A stretch of 18,816 bases of DNA, taken from contig CBINHC010000030.1 in assembly GCA_966250385.1 (NCBI GenBank), positions 1 to 18,816 of the forward strand, given 5' to 3'. This document shows, in pieces, positions 1 through 7,085 of this stretch. The translations under genes and the position numbers were made by a program. The notes under the pieces were generated by a model. The model was given only the letters and a program-made list of their open reading frames with translations, made no database searches and was not told the origin of the DNA. Each line of letters begins with the position of its first letter. Within the stretch, counting starts at the first letter, position 1. This DNA comes from DASWTL01 sp966250385. Lineage in GTDB: Bacteria > Bacteroidota > Bacteroidia > Sphingobacteriales > Sphingobacteriaceae.

Positions 1-385
1 TGCCTTCATCCAGCAGGCGCTGGGCGGCCCGGACCGCCTGATGGGCGTTCCGTTTGGGGCGGAACCCATAGCTGTATTCCGAAAACGTAGGTTCGTAAAA
101 CTGGTTCATCCATTGGCTGATCGCCTGCTGTAGCAGGCGGTCCAGTACCGTTGGAATCCGTTGCATCCGGCATATCGACCCGGGTTTGGGTATTTCTACC
201 TTCTTGACCGCTTGGGGGCGGTAGGTGCCGTCCAGCACGGACTTTCGTAATGTTTGGTAGTTTCGGTTTAGGTAGTCACGAAGTTCATCGGTCTGCATAC
301 CGTCAACTCCTCCTACGCCGCCGTTCCGGATCACCGAAATGAGCGCCTTCTCCACATTACGTCTGTCCATGATTTGTTCGAGCAT
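1..385 (-). CDS. ltrA: Group II intron reverse transcriptase/maturase, N-terminal part
   Basis: This is the intron-encoded protein that helps the RNA fold and copies it into new target sites. About 128 N-terminal residues are visible and the gene continues beyond the window edge. The start of the RT domain is clear: the RT0 motif GVDGM, then YRP and VEIPKPG, then IPTVLDRLLQQAI, then FSEYSYGFRPKRNAH. The catalytic YADD block, the maturase (X) domain and any C-terminal part are not visible. The start is set at the ATG at 385, giving MLEQIMDRRN, which fits the family's usual N-terminus. Alternatives are a TTG at 394, after an in-frame TAA at 400-398, and an ATG at 370. No frameshift or stop is seen in the visible part. 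Confidence 0.93.
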   Translation of the reverse strand, partial: MLEQIMDRRNVEKALISVIRNGGVGGVDGMQTDELRDYLNRNYQTLRKSVLDGTYRPQAVKKVEIPKPGSICRMQRIPTVLDRLLQQAISQWMNQFYEPTFSEYSYGFRPKRNAHQAVRAAQRLLDEG

Positions 386-955
386 CCTTGTCAAACTTTA
401 ATCTGCAGGGAAACACCCTTACTGTCTCACAAATCGGCTAAGCACCTCTTGCCCTCCACTTTCGGTTTCCGACCTATCCTCCGGCAAGCAGTTCTCTGAC
501 GTGGTTCGGCTTTCGACGCTTTCTTTGTAAAACCTTGTAACTCGGTTCCCTTATTCTAACATTCAGCCCTTCGTAGGTTCCCCCGCTACTATGGCCTCTG
601 CTGACTTCTGACGATACCGCCCTGTATCGCTACAGGTTGTTGCCGCTTCAGGCTGCGCGTCTCCCTCCGCCAGCATACCGTCAGATCTCCCGGGGTAAGT
701 GCACACCCTTTCAGTCCATGTCGCCTCTGCATTTACGTACTGGTATTCCGTACAGTATGGGGCTTTTGCTTCCTTTGCAGCATCACCCATACCAGCCCGC
801 CTTATATGCAGTTTCTGTCCGTAGGCGCAGACTTTTGCCGCCAGCTTCTTTCAGATTCGCAGTCACCCGCGACACCCTTGCTCTTGGCTAACACTCCCTA
901 CTGTAAAGCGTGTTCGGGACTTTCACCCTATAGATTGTGCGCATGCCCGGCACAC
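386..955 (-). ncRNA. Group II intron RNA, 5' portion (domains I-III and start of IV)
   Basis: This 570-nt stretch has no credible protein gene and is the catalytic RNA leader of the intron. The conserved domain I opening is at 955 to about 905, and the block GTCAGCAGAGGCCATAGTA near 615-590 marks the domain II-III area. The segment from about 560 to 386 would be the 5' arm of domain IV. A loop at 778-770 (GC-AAAG-GAAGC) aligns with the exon-binding loop of class C introns. Its AAAG (776-773) is complementary to CTTT, the last four exon bases before the junction (959-956), giving a plausible EBS1-IBS1 pair. Small reading frames here are incidental. Confidence 0.85.
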
Positions 956-960
956 AAAGT

Positions 961-987
961 AAAAAGGCAGCCCGGGGGCTGCCTTTT
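961..987 (-). terminator. Rho-independent terminator of the metalloprotease gene; intron target
   Basis: A perfect 7-bp stem GGCAGCC/GGCTGCC (966-972 with 977-983) has a 4-nt loop and is flanked by A and T runs on both sides. Read on the minus strand it follows the stop of the gene at 1017 by about 30 nt and ends in TTTTT, so it works as its terminator. The flanking A/T runs could make it bidirectional. The intron junction (956/955) lies 10 nt after the stem. Confidence 0.88.
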
Positions 988-1016
988 CGGTTTGTTATAC
1001 GAATTAACCTCAGGGA

Positions 1017-3542
1017 TTAACCCTTTGGATTTAAAGCAATGTGGATCCGGTCTCTGAGATCCTCCAGGTGGTAGCGGCTCATGCTGTCGCCGTGGTAAGC
1101 ACCTTTAATCAGTTTGTCGATATTCCGGAGCTCAGCCTTGGCGACGGTCACCACATCACCTTGTGCAGGTGCGGAGAACGTTGGAGTAAAGCGGGAAGCA
1201 GCTGCATTAGCAGGTTTCTCCGGCGGATTGACAATGCTGATCAGCTTATCAACATACATCTTCTGAAGATTACGCCGATAGATGTCGATCGCCTGGTCCT
1301 TCTTCAGTTCGCGGAAGATCGCGTTATTCAGATCGGTGAAAAGTGCCTCAGCGTTATACGCTTTGCCGCCTTCAAGCGCTTCGCTACTGATCACCTTGTT
1401 CAGCGTGCTGCTGCTTAACAATCGGTTCAGTGTCGGCTCCTGCAGCCGGGAGATCACAGCTACGGGGTTATCCCCGATCTGATCCAGTACAACAGGATCG
1501 AGGATCCATTTCGGGGTCGTGAACAATTGCTTGTCAAGGAAGGCGACCGCCTCACGCTGTACAGAGGCCGGGGTACGCTGATAAACGGTTCCTGACTGCT
1601 CGACGGACTTCGGAGTCTCATAAATGCCGCCGACATTCTTGGAAACGTGACCCATATACCGGCCGAACTGGGTGGTCAGCTGACGGTACATGTTTTCAAG
1701 GCCCTCATAGGTCTCGTTGGGTTCCCGGGTCCAGGTCGTCAGATTAGGCAGGATGCGCTGCAGGTTTTTGATCCCGTACTCGCTTGCCTTCATGGCATTA
1801 TCGCCAAGATCTTCGTTCTGGGAACGCGGGTCATCCGGATTGGTCTCGGTACCGAACCAAAGGCGTTTGTTGGCGCCCAGGCGTTCCATGGTGATCTTGT
1901 TCAGGATGGCTTTCTCTGCATCGGCATTTTTAGCTTCAGGATGCCACCGGTATCCCCATTCGATCGCCCACATATCGTAGTCTCCGATCCGCGGGAACAA
2001 TCCTTTTTCGGAGATATTGTCCTCCGGCTGGGCAACGTAGTTGAAACGTGCATAATCCATAATAGATGGCGTATGCCCGTTGGCCTCCACGAAAGCCTTA
2101 TCACGAAGTTTTTCAACCGGTACGGTGGAGCTTGAACCGTAGTTGTGGCGCAGACCAAGGGTATGGCCCACTTCGTGCGAAGACACAAAACGGATCAGCT
2201 GGCCCATAAGTTCATCGCTGAACGTCATTTTGCGGGCATCCTTATCCACTGCAGCCGTCTGGATGAAGTACCAGTCATGGACCAGTTTCATCACGTTATG
2301 GTACCAGTTGATATGACTCTCCATGATCTCGCCGGTCCGCGGGTCTGAAATACTCGGTCCGCTTGCGTTAGGAATCTCTGAAGGTTTGTAAACGATCGCC
2401 GAATTACGGGCGTCATCCAGGCTCCAGGTTGAATCCTGCTTATAGGAAGGAGCTTCCTTACCGATGATCGCATTTTTGAAACCGGCCTTCTCAAAGGCCT
2501 TCTGCCAGTCGTTCACCCCCTTGATCAGGTATGGGATCCACTTTTTCGGGGTGGCCGGGTCAATATAGAATACGATCGGTTTTGCAGGTTCGACGAGTTC
2601 GCCTCTTTTGTATTTGGCAACATCCTCCGGCTTTGGCTCCAGTCTCCAGCGCTTTACCAGGCCCAGTTCCTTGATACCATGCGGGTTTGAATCGAAGTCA
2701 GTGTATCCCACCGCAAAATATCCTACCCGAGGATCGAAGTAGCGCGGCTGCATCGGTTTTTCGGGAAGAGCCACCAGGGAAGTATTGACCTCGATGGTCA
2801 CCGCCCCGGATGGCGGAACGCTTGGCGTCGATCTGTCGGCACCCGGGCGGTTGGCGCGGTTGTAGGTCTTGGTTGTTCCGATCTCCACATTGGTCGGGAA
2901 ACTGCGGATATTGTTGATGAAGCTGCGGTCGGCAATTTGTGAGCCGAGGCCGAAACGCTGTTTTCCCATCGGCGATCCGAAGAAAAAGATCTCGTTGTCA
3001 CTGTTAATATAGTCCGTAACGTCGATCACACTGGCCTTCTTATCATCGGTGTAGGCGCTGATGTTGAATGCGCCGGCAATGGCGGCGACATTGGAGCGGT
3101 TTACTGCCTGGTACATGGATTTGGTACTGTCCGGGCTGTAGGTACTGTAGGAAATTTTACGGAGGAAAATCCGGTGGTTGGGACCCTTCTCGAATTTAAC
3201 GACGGCGCTGCCTATCTGGTCGCCGGCGTAACCTGAGGCATCACGAACCTCTGAACCGGCTTTGGAGATCCGGCTCACCACCAGGAACTCGCGGTTCAGT
3301 ACGTTGTCTCCGATCTCGAAAAAGTACCGGTTGTCCACCAGGTGAACAGTGAACAGCCCCCTGCGGGAAACTGCCTTATCCGTAATGACCTGGTCGTAGG
3401 GTTTCGGTTGATTTTTTGCGGCAGTACCGGCTGAGGGACGGCGGGTACTATCCTGCCCGGCGGCAGCTGTGCCGGGACGGGTTTGTCCGACAGCGGTAGC
3501 CATGACACCGGCTGTCAGAAGAATCGTAAAAATGGACTTCAT
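1017..3542 (-). CDS. Secreted zinc-dependent metalloprotease (DUF5117/DUF5118/DUF4953 family)
   Basis: An 841-residue exported protein of a family common in Bacteroidota, usually 800-900 residues, so this copy looks full length. Residues 1-20 form a signal peptide ending near AVGQ, followed by a low-complexity linker. About 45-95 fits DUF5118, about 95-290 fits DUF5117, and the C-terminal half fits the DUF4953 peptidase region. The zinc site HEVGHTLGLRH starts at H456 and has the extended HExxHxxGxxH form of metzincin-like enzymes. SIMDYAR, with M495, is a likely Met-turn. It should act in the periplasm or outside the cell; substrate unknown. The ATG at 3542 leads directly into the signal peptide. 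No strong Shine-Dalgarno is seen. The gene ends at its own terminator, into which a group II intron has landed downstream. Confidence 0.92.
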   Translation of the reverse strand: MKSIFTILLTAGVMATAVGQTRPGTAAAGQDSTRRPSAGTAAKNQPKPYDQVITDKAVSRRGLFTVHLVDNRYFFEIGDNVLNREFLVVSRISKAGSEVRDASGYAGDQIGSAVVKFEKGPNHRIFLRKISYSTYSPDSTKSMYQAVNRSNVAAIAGAFNISAYTDDKKASVIDVTDYINSDNEIFFFGSPMGKQRFGLGSQIADRSFINNIRSFPTNVEIGTTKTYNRANRPGADRSTPSVPPSGAVTIEVNTSLVALPEKPMQPRYFDPRVGYFAVGYTDFDSNPHGIKELGLVKRWRLEPKPEDVAKYKRGELVEPAKPIVFYIDPATPKKWIPYLIKGVNDWQKAFEKAGFKNAIIGKEAPSYKQDSTWSLDDARNSAIVYKPSEIPNASGPSISDPRTGEIMESHINWYHNVMKLVHDWYFIQTAAVDKDARKMTFSDELMGQLIRFVSSHEVGHTLGLRHNYGSSSTVPVEKLRDKAFVEANGHTPSIMDYARFNYVAQPEDNISEKGLFPRIGDYDMWAIEWGYRWHPEAKNADAEKAILNKITMERLGANKRLWFGTETNPDDPRSQNEDLGDNAMKASEYGIKNLQRILPNLTTWTREPNETYEGLENMYRQLTTQFGRYMGHVSKNVGGIYETPKSVEQSGTVYQRTPASVQREAVAFLDKQLFTTPKWILDPVVLDQIGDNPVAVISRLQEPTLNRLLSSSTLNKVISSEALEGGKAYNAEALFTDLNNAIFRELKKDQAIDIYRRNLQKMYVDKLISIVNPPEKPANAAASRFTPTFSAPAQGDVVTVAKAELRNIDKLIKGAYHGDSMSRYHLEDLRDRIHIALNPKG

Positions 3543-3635
3543 TAAAAGTTTGTTGTTTGAACTTCTAAAAATAGGAATACCAGTTACTTATCCTACAGGA
3601 TTCTTATAACTTTCATGTTACACCTGGGCGCACTG

Positions 3636-4355
3636 CTAGCGGTTCTCCACCATTTGTTCCAGTTGCCTCCGCCCGCTCCGCTCGATCCGGTCCAACAGGC
3701 GGATCGAAATAACGAGCCAGATAACGCCCACACAATAGCCGGCCAGCACGTCGCTCGCATAATGGACACGGAGGTAGACCCGGCTGATTCCGATCAGGAG
3801 GATCAGCAGAACCAGCAGCAGGATCAAAACGTACCGGACTGCGGGGGCGAGCGTCCTTTTATTCCAAAGGAAGTAAATCAGCAGGCCAAAGAAGGTGACG
3901 CTGCTGGTGGCGTGGCCGCTTGGGAAGCTGTAACCCAGTGCCGGCCCGAGCAGCGGACTGACCGGCCTCGGGCGGCTGAACCACCATTTCAGGAGAAACA
4001 TGATCACCAGGCTTCCCAGCGCTACCGCGGGCACCTTGATCGAATACCACCGGTGCCGCCGGATCACCAGGTAGTAGACGATGAGTAACAGGTTCGCCGG
4101 AACCAGGAACTGATAATTTCCCAGCGCCGTGATCGAGGATACCAGGCCGGTATTCCTGTCGCTGACGAACCGTTTAAAAAAGAGGAATACAGCCGAATCA
4201 AATTCCGATTTCTGGTCCCAGAACACCGACTTCGCTATAACAATGAACACAACGACGGCGGGCACGAACAGTCCGAGCGAAACGATGGTCTCGGTAGTCA
4301 GCAATAATAGCCCTGCCAGAAATTTCCGGGTCTTCTTCTGTAATGTACTGATCAC
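3636..4355 (-). CDS. PAP2-family membrane phosphatase
   Basis: An integral membrane phosphatase of the type 2 phosphatidic acid phosphatase family; such enzymes dephosphorylate lipid phosphates such as undecaprenyl diphosphate or phosphatidylglycerophosphate. All three family motifs are present (numbered from the longest frame, start 4427): K147...R154-P155, P169-S-G-H172, and S215-R216...H222...D226. Several hydrophobic helices surround them. The frame has no ATG before residue 143. Possible starts are TTG at 4427 (263 aa) and GTG at 4355 (239 aa, MISTLQKKTRK). I chose GTG because the extra 24 residues are not membrane-like and TTG would leave only 19 bp to the divergent gene at 4447. The specific lipid substrate cannot be told from sequence. 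Confidence 0.88.
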   Translation of the reverse strand: MISTLQKKTRKFLAGLLLLTTETIVSLGLFVPAVVVFIVIAKSVFWDQKSEFDSAVFLFFKRFVSDRNTGLVSSITALGNYQFLVPANLLLIVYYLVIRRHRWYSIKVPAVALGSLVIMFLLKWWFSRPRPVSPLLGPALGYSFPSGHATSSVTFFGLLIYFLWNKRTLAPAVRYVLILLLVLLILLIGISRVYLRVHYASDVLAGYCVGVIWLVISIRLLDRIERSGRRQLEQMVENR

Positions 4356-4446
4356 GATAGTATACTGGTCACCGCAGCGCTGACCACTGTCAGCAAACCC
4401 GGCCCGGCTTATTAAACACTTAAACAATGAAAGGTGTTATAACCGT

Positions 4447-4683
4447 ATGGAAAAGCTAACGTTTCAGACCATTATCACAGGTGACCTCGCCGTTGATATT
4501 GCCGAAGTGGAAATTCAGAATCAGAAAAACCGGAGCTACCGGGTGACCAACCCGGATGGTTCGCTGACCTTTATCAGTACGAATAACAAAGGCCAGTACT
4601 TCGTCGTCGGCGGAACTGACCTCCAGGAATCTGACGTCGAAACCATCGGAAAACAGATAGAAGCAAGAATCAACAAGGGCTGA
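4447..4683 (+). CDS. Small conserved-looking protein of unknown function (78 aa)
   Basis: I do not recognise this family. The 78-residue product has no signal peptide or membrane segment. Its pattern suggests a small alpha+beta fold: several short beta strands (LTFQTIIT, RSYRVT, SLTFIST, QYFVVGG) followed by a C-terminal amphipathic helix (ESDVETIGKQIEARINKG). ATG at 4447 is preceded by AAAGG about ten bases upstream. It is divergent from the PAP2 gene and convergent with a second small gene of almost equal length (4707-4940), with 23 bp between the stops. Bacteroidota-like codon use and an internally consistent fold pattern support a real gene. Confidence 0.65.
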   Translation: MEKLTFQTIITGDLAVDIAEVEIQNQKNRSYRVTNPDGSLTFISTNNKGQYFVVGGTDLQESDVETIGKQIEARINKG

Positions 4684-4706
4684 CCACCACAGGCCCGGGA
4701 CGCCGG

Positions 4707-4940
4707 TTACTGATACAAATGAAGCTCGATCTGATCGATGATATCAGAAAAAAGTTTGCTGGAGGAAAGGCGGTACTCGTGCTGGTAGGTATACTCCCCG
4801 GTCTGGTCCTTGTCCAGCACCAGGTTTACCTCCCACTGAGGTATGCTGACGACAAAGTGATTTTTTTCCTCATTGCACTCGACAGTACCGTTCACTACTG
4901 TTCCCCTTCCACTTCTGGTTGAAATATTGAAGTTTTTCAT
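4707..4940 (-). CDS. Small conserved-looking protein of unknown function (77 aa)
   Basis: I do not recognise this family. The 77-residue soluble product starts with strand-rich sequence (GTVVNGTVEC, NHFVVSI, WEVNLVLD, GEYTYQHEYRL) and ends in a helix (KLFSDIIDQIELHLYQ). The layout, beta strands followed by one C-terminal helix containing I-x-x-Q-I-E, resembles its convergent neighbour at 4447-4683, although the sequences are clearly different. ATG at 4940 is preceded by AAAGGGGGATGTGTT, which contains a purine-rich Shine-Dalgarno-like stretch. There is one cysteine and no signal peptide. The role is unknown. Confidence 0.65.
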   Translation of the reverse strand: MKNFNISTRSGRGTVVNGTVECNEEKNHFVVSIPQWEVNLVLDKDQTGEYTYQHEYRLSSSKLFSDIIDQIELHLYQ

Positions 4941-5109
4941 AACACATCCCCCTTTATTCGTCGATTAAATCTAAGGTACGACAATAAAATCAATCGGAGA
5001 AGTCGAACTTTTCAACAGCTAATTTGTTCATAACCAACCCCTCCAACCCTCATATAGTCCCTGGAAACGGCATAATCGGGATTTCGGCCAAAAAAACTGA
5101 AGGAACTTA

Positions 5110-5124
5110 TTAACAGGCCGTTAA
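5110..5124. promoter_or_regulatory. Inverted repeat TTAAC-N5-GTTAA, possible operator
   Basis: Perfect 5-bp arms are separated by AGGCC, about 95 bp upstream of the -7 element of the DUF2027-Smr gene. This is the size of a small dimeric repressor or activator site, but a 5-bp arm can occur by chance and no regulator is encoded nearby. Confidence 0.25.
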
Positions 5125-5216
5125 CTACCGGAATCTCTTCCGCTACTGAATGGGCCGCAACCGGGCCACCGGTCAGAAAATTGCGGACCGGATGACGGCA
5201 CGGGCCGGATAAACGA

Positions 5217-5224
5217 TACCTTTG
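5217..5224 (+). promoter_or_regulatory. Bacteroidota -7 promoter element TACCTTTG
   Basis: This matches the Bacteroidota sigma-ABfr -7 consensus TAnnTTTG exactly. It lies 15 nt before the ATG at 5240, which implies a short leader of about ten nt. No good -33 TTTG is seen at the usual distance. The element overlaps the in-frame TTG at 5222, so that TTG is very unlikely to be the start codon. Confidence 0.5.
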
Positions 5225-5239
5225 TATAAAATAACGACT

Positions 5240-6184
5240 ATGAAATTCAGGTTAGGAGAATTCGTCCGCTTTGTGGATGAGAAACGGGAAGGCTACATCA
5301 CGCGGATCTTCAACGACGAACTGATCGGCGTAACCGGCGAAGATGATTTCGAGATCCCGGTCCCGGCCAATAAGGTTGTGCGGGTCCATGGCCGGGAATA
5401 CTCCGGCGTGCAGGACCAGTCGCTCCCGGAAACCAGCGTCACCCTGGAGGAATTTCAGAAAAAAGGAATTTATATCGCCGTCATCCCCGAACCTTCCAAG
5501 GCGTCGGTGGTCAATTTTCACCTGATCAACGATACCTCGTTTCAGCTCGCCATGACCCTGACAAGCATCTCCGGAGAAAAAAGTACCGGCAATTTCGCCG
5601 GAATCGTGTCCCCGAAGTCGTCGACCAGAATTTATACAGCCTCGCTTCCGGAACTGAACTCGTGGCCGCAGCTGTGCTACCAGATCCTGTACTTCACCAC
5701 CCTGAATATCGCCCAGCCGGACCCGCTGGTCGTGAAGGAAAAATATAAAGGCCGCGATTTCGCAGGTGCGAAAGAAGTGGTGCCCGTTCTTAAGCAGCAG
5801 GGCTGGCTGTTCCGGCTGGATGCCGACGACGTCGTCATCGATGCCGAAAAACTCAAAGCCAGCTTCTTCCGGCCCAAGGAAGAAAAGAAAGAACTGGAAC
5901 GGCCCCGGAAAGAAGTGGACCTCCATATCGAAAAATTACGGGACGATTTTCAGTTCCTGAGCAACCGGGAGATCCTGCGGATCCAGCTGGATCACTTCCA
6001 GAAAGCGCTCGATGCCGCCCTGGTCCATAAGCTTCCCTCGATGATCTTCATCCATGGGGTGGGCAACGGGACCTTAAGGCATGAAATCCATAAACTGGTC
6101 AGCAAGCACCCCCAGGTGAAGACCTTTATGGATGCCCATAAGGAAAAGTTCGGCTACGGGGCGACGGAAGTGATCTTCAAGTAG
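5240..6184 (+). CDS. DUF2027 domain protein with C-terminal Smr domain
   Basis: A 314-residue cytoplasmic protein of a family widespread in Bacteroidota. Residues 1-55 (MKFRLGEFVRFVDEKREGYI...) form a small SH3-like beta domain, and about 75-205 form the beta-rich DUF2027 core. A charged lysine/glutamate linker at about 210-225 leads to the Smr domain, with VDLH at 226-229 and HGVGNGTLR at 272-280. Smr domains act as nucleases or nucleic-acid binders, for example in MutS2 and in rescue of collided ribosomes. The exact role of DUF2027-Smr proteins is not established to my knowledge. The ATG at 5240 was preferred over the upstream TTG because the TTG lies in the promoter element. Monocistronic; convergent with the DUF1080 gene, 8 bp between stops. 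Confidence 0.9.
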   Translation: MKFRLGEFVRFVDEKREGYITRIFNDELIGVTGEDDFEIPVPANKVVRVHGREYSGVQDQSLPETSVTLEEFQKKGIYIAVIPEPSKASVVNFHLINDTSFQLAMTLTSISGEKSTGNFAGIVSPKSSTRIYTASLPELNSWPQLCYQILYFTTLNIAQPDPLVVKEKYKGRDFAGAKEVVPVLKQQGWLFRLDADDVVIDAEKLKASFFRPKEEKKELERPRKEVDLHIEKLRDDFQFLSNREILRIQLDHFQKALDAALVHKLPSMIFIHGVGNGTLRHEIHKLVSKHPQVKTFMDAHKEKFGYGATEVIFK

Positions 6185-6192
6185 GGCGTCCG

Positions 6193-6879
6193 TCAGTTCC
6201 ATACCGGTGTGATCCGGATACGCCTGAATTCCACTACGGAGCCTTCCGACTGCAGCGCGATCTGCCCGCGGCTGGCCGTACAGTTATAGCCGTAGTTAAC
6301 CAGGTCACCGTTCACCCATACTTTGATGGACCGGTTGATGCATTCGACGATGACGGTATTCCACTCTCCTACCGGTTTCTCGGAATCATCGGTAAGGTTT
6401 TCAATCCTGCGCTGCTTGTTTGCCGTCGTACCCCAGTCCTTTTTCGGCCCGCGCCGTTTTTCCATGTCCGGCACGGTGATGTCCTCGGCTATGCACCAGA
6501 AGTCACCCGCATTCCCGTGCTGGAGCTGGACCTCCAGCGACCGCGGAAACATCTTATACAAGGCCCGCGGCGCAGAGACGTGAACCAGGATCCCGCTGTT
6601 CCCGGGTTTCTTCGGGAAACGGTACTGAACCTCCAGCCGGTAATTTTCATAGACGGAATCCGAGATCAGGTGTCCTTCCGGATAACCGTGGCTGATCAGG
6701 TTACCCTTGTGAACGGAGAACGGCATCCTGACGCGCTTTACCGTGTCCTTTTCGGGTACGTCCATATGCCAGCCTTTCAGGTTCTTGCCATTGAACAGGT
6801 CGCGTGACTGCCCGAGAACCCGGCCCTCAGCGAGGAGAAAAAATAGCGCGAACAGGCAGAGGAGTCTGTATTTTTCCAT
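6193..6879 (-). CDS. Secreted DUF1080 (3-keto-disaccharide hydrolase domain) protein
   Basis: A 228-residue exported protein with one DUF1080 domain, a concanavalin-like beta sandwich. Some members hydrolyse 3-keto-glycosides, so a role in carbohydrate breakdown outside the cytoplasm is likely, but the substrate is not visible. The signal peptide is MEKYRLLCLFALFFLLAEGRV, cleaved near VLGQ. The domain opens with the family's FNGKNLKGW and contains NSGILVHVSAP and GEWNTVIVECINRSIKVWVNG near the C-terminus. The ATG at 6879 was chosen; a TTG five codons upstream would add MLSAA in front of an already complete signal peptide. No sugar-uptake or SusC/D genes lie nearby, so no polysaccharide locus is implied. 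Confidence 0.87.
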   Translation of the reverse strand: MEKYRLLCLFALFFLLAEGRVLGQSRDLFNGKNLKGWHMDVPEKDTVKRVRMPFSVHKGNLISHGYPEGHLISDSVYENYRLEVQYRFPKKPGNSGILVHVSAPRALYKMFPRSLEVQLQHGNAGDFWCIAEDITVPDMEKRRGPKKDWGTTANKQRRIENLTDDSEKPVGEWNTVIVECINRSIKVWVNGDLVNYGYNCTASRGQIALQSEGSVVEFRRIRITPVWN

Positions 6880-7013
6880 AGCAGCTGATAACAAAACATT
6901 AAGTTACTGAAAATTCCCGCATTCCGTCCCGCTATTGTTCCGGGTACACGCCGCGTTTGTCGCCGAGTCACAAAACCCGCCAAAACGAAACAATTGGTGG
7001 CCATTTTAATTTA

Positions 7014-7047
7014 TTTGATATAAGCGGTTCGTTACCGTTAATCTTTG
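7014..7047 (+). promoter_or_regulatory. Candidate promoter of the Ig-like/FN3-like gene pair
   Basis: TTTG at 7014-7017 resembles the Bacteroidota -33 element, and AATCTTTG at 7040-7047 matches the -7 consensus TAnnTTTG except at the first base. The spacing is 22 bp. Transcription would start near 7053, about 33 nt before the ATG at 7086. This also argues against a start further upstream. Confidence 0.35.
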
Positions 7048-7085
7048 CCTTGTACACACACATCGTTCATTACATTATACCAGCA

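Larger units (their letters stand above)
1..955 (-). mobile_element. Group II intron, IIC type (5' part, cut by window start)
   Basis: The minus strand from 955 downwards begins with GTGTG, fitting the group II 5' consensus GUGYG. It continues with CCGGGCAT, TCTATAGGGTGAAAGTCCCG, and further on GAATCTGAA and GTCAGCAGAGGCCATAGTA. From memory these blocks match the class C intron of Oceanobacillus iheyensis in order and spacing. An open reading frame for a group II reverse transcriptase starts about 570 nt into the element, as expected for an ORF in domain IV. The 5' junction lies 10 nt past the stem of a rho-independent terminator, the classic class C target. The rest of the ORF, domains V and VI and the 3' junction lie outside the window, so integrity and activity cannot be judged. 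Confidence 0.92.
4941..5239. other. Intergenic region between divergent genes
   Basis: About 300 bases without a gene separate the 77-aa gene (minus) from the DUF2027-Smr gene (plus). It contains a TTAAC-N5-GTTAA inverted repeat at 5110-5124 and the -7 promoter element at 5217-5224. I see no RNA gene, transposon remnant or further reading frame in it. Confidence 0.6.

Noticed and set aside
563..1057. Short reading frames on both strands (75, 84 and 83 codons)
   Set aside because: They lie within the intron RNA, whose conserved blocks explain the sequence, or run across the terminator. Their products have no recognisable pattern.
5252..5926. A 224-codon open frame on the minus strand
   Set aside because: Antisense to the DUF2027-Smr gene; low-complexity Phe/Asp-rich product with no family signature.
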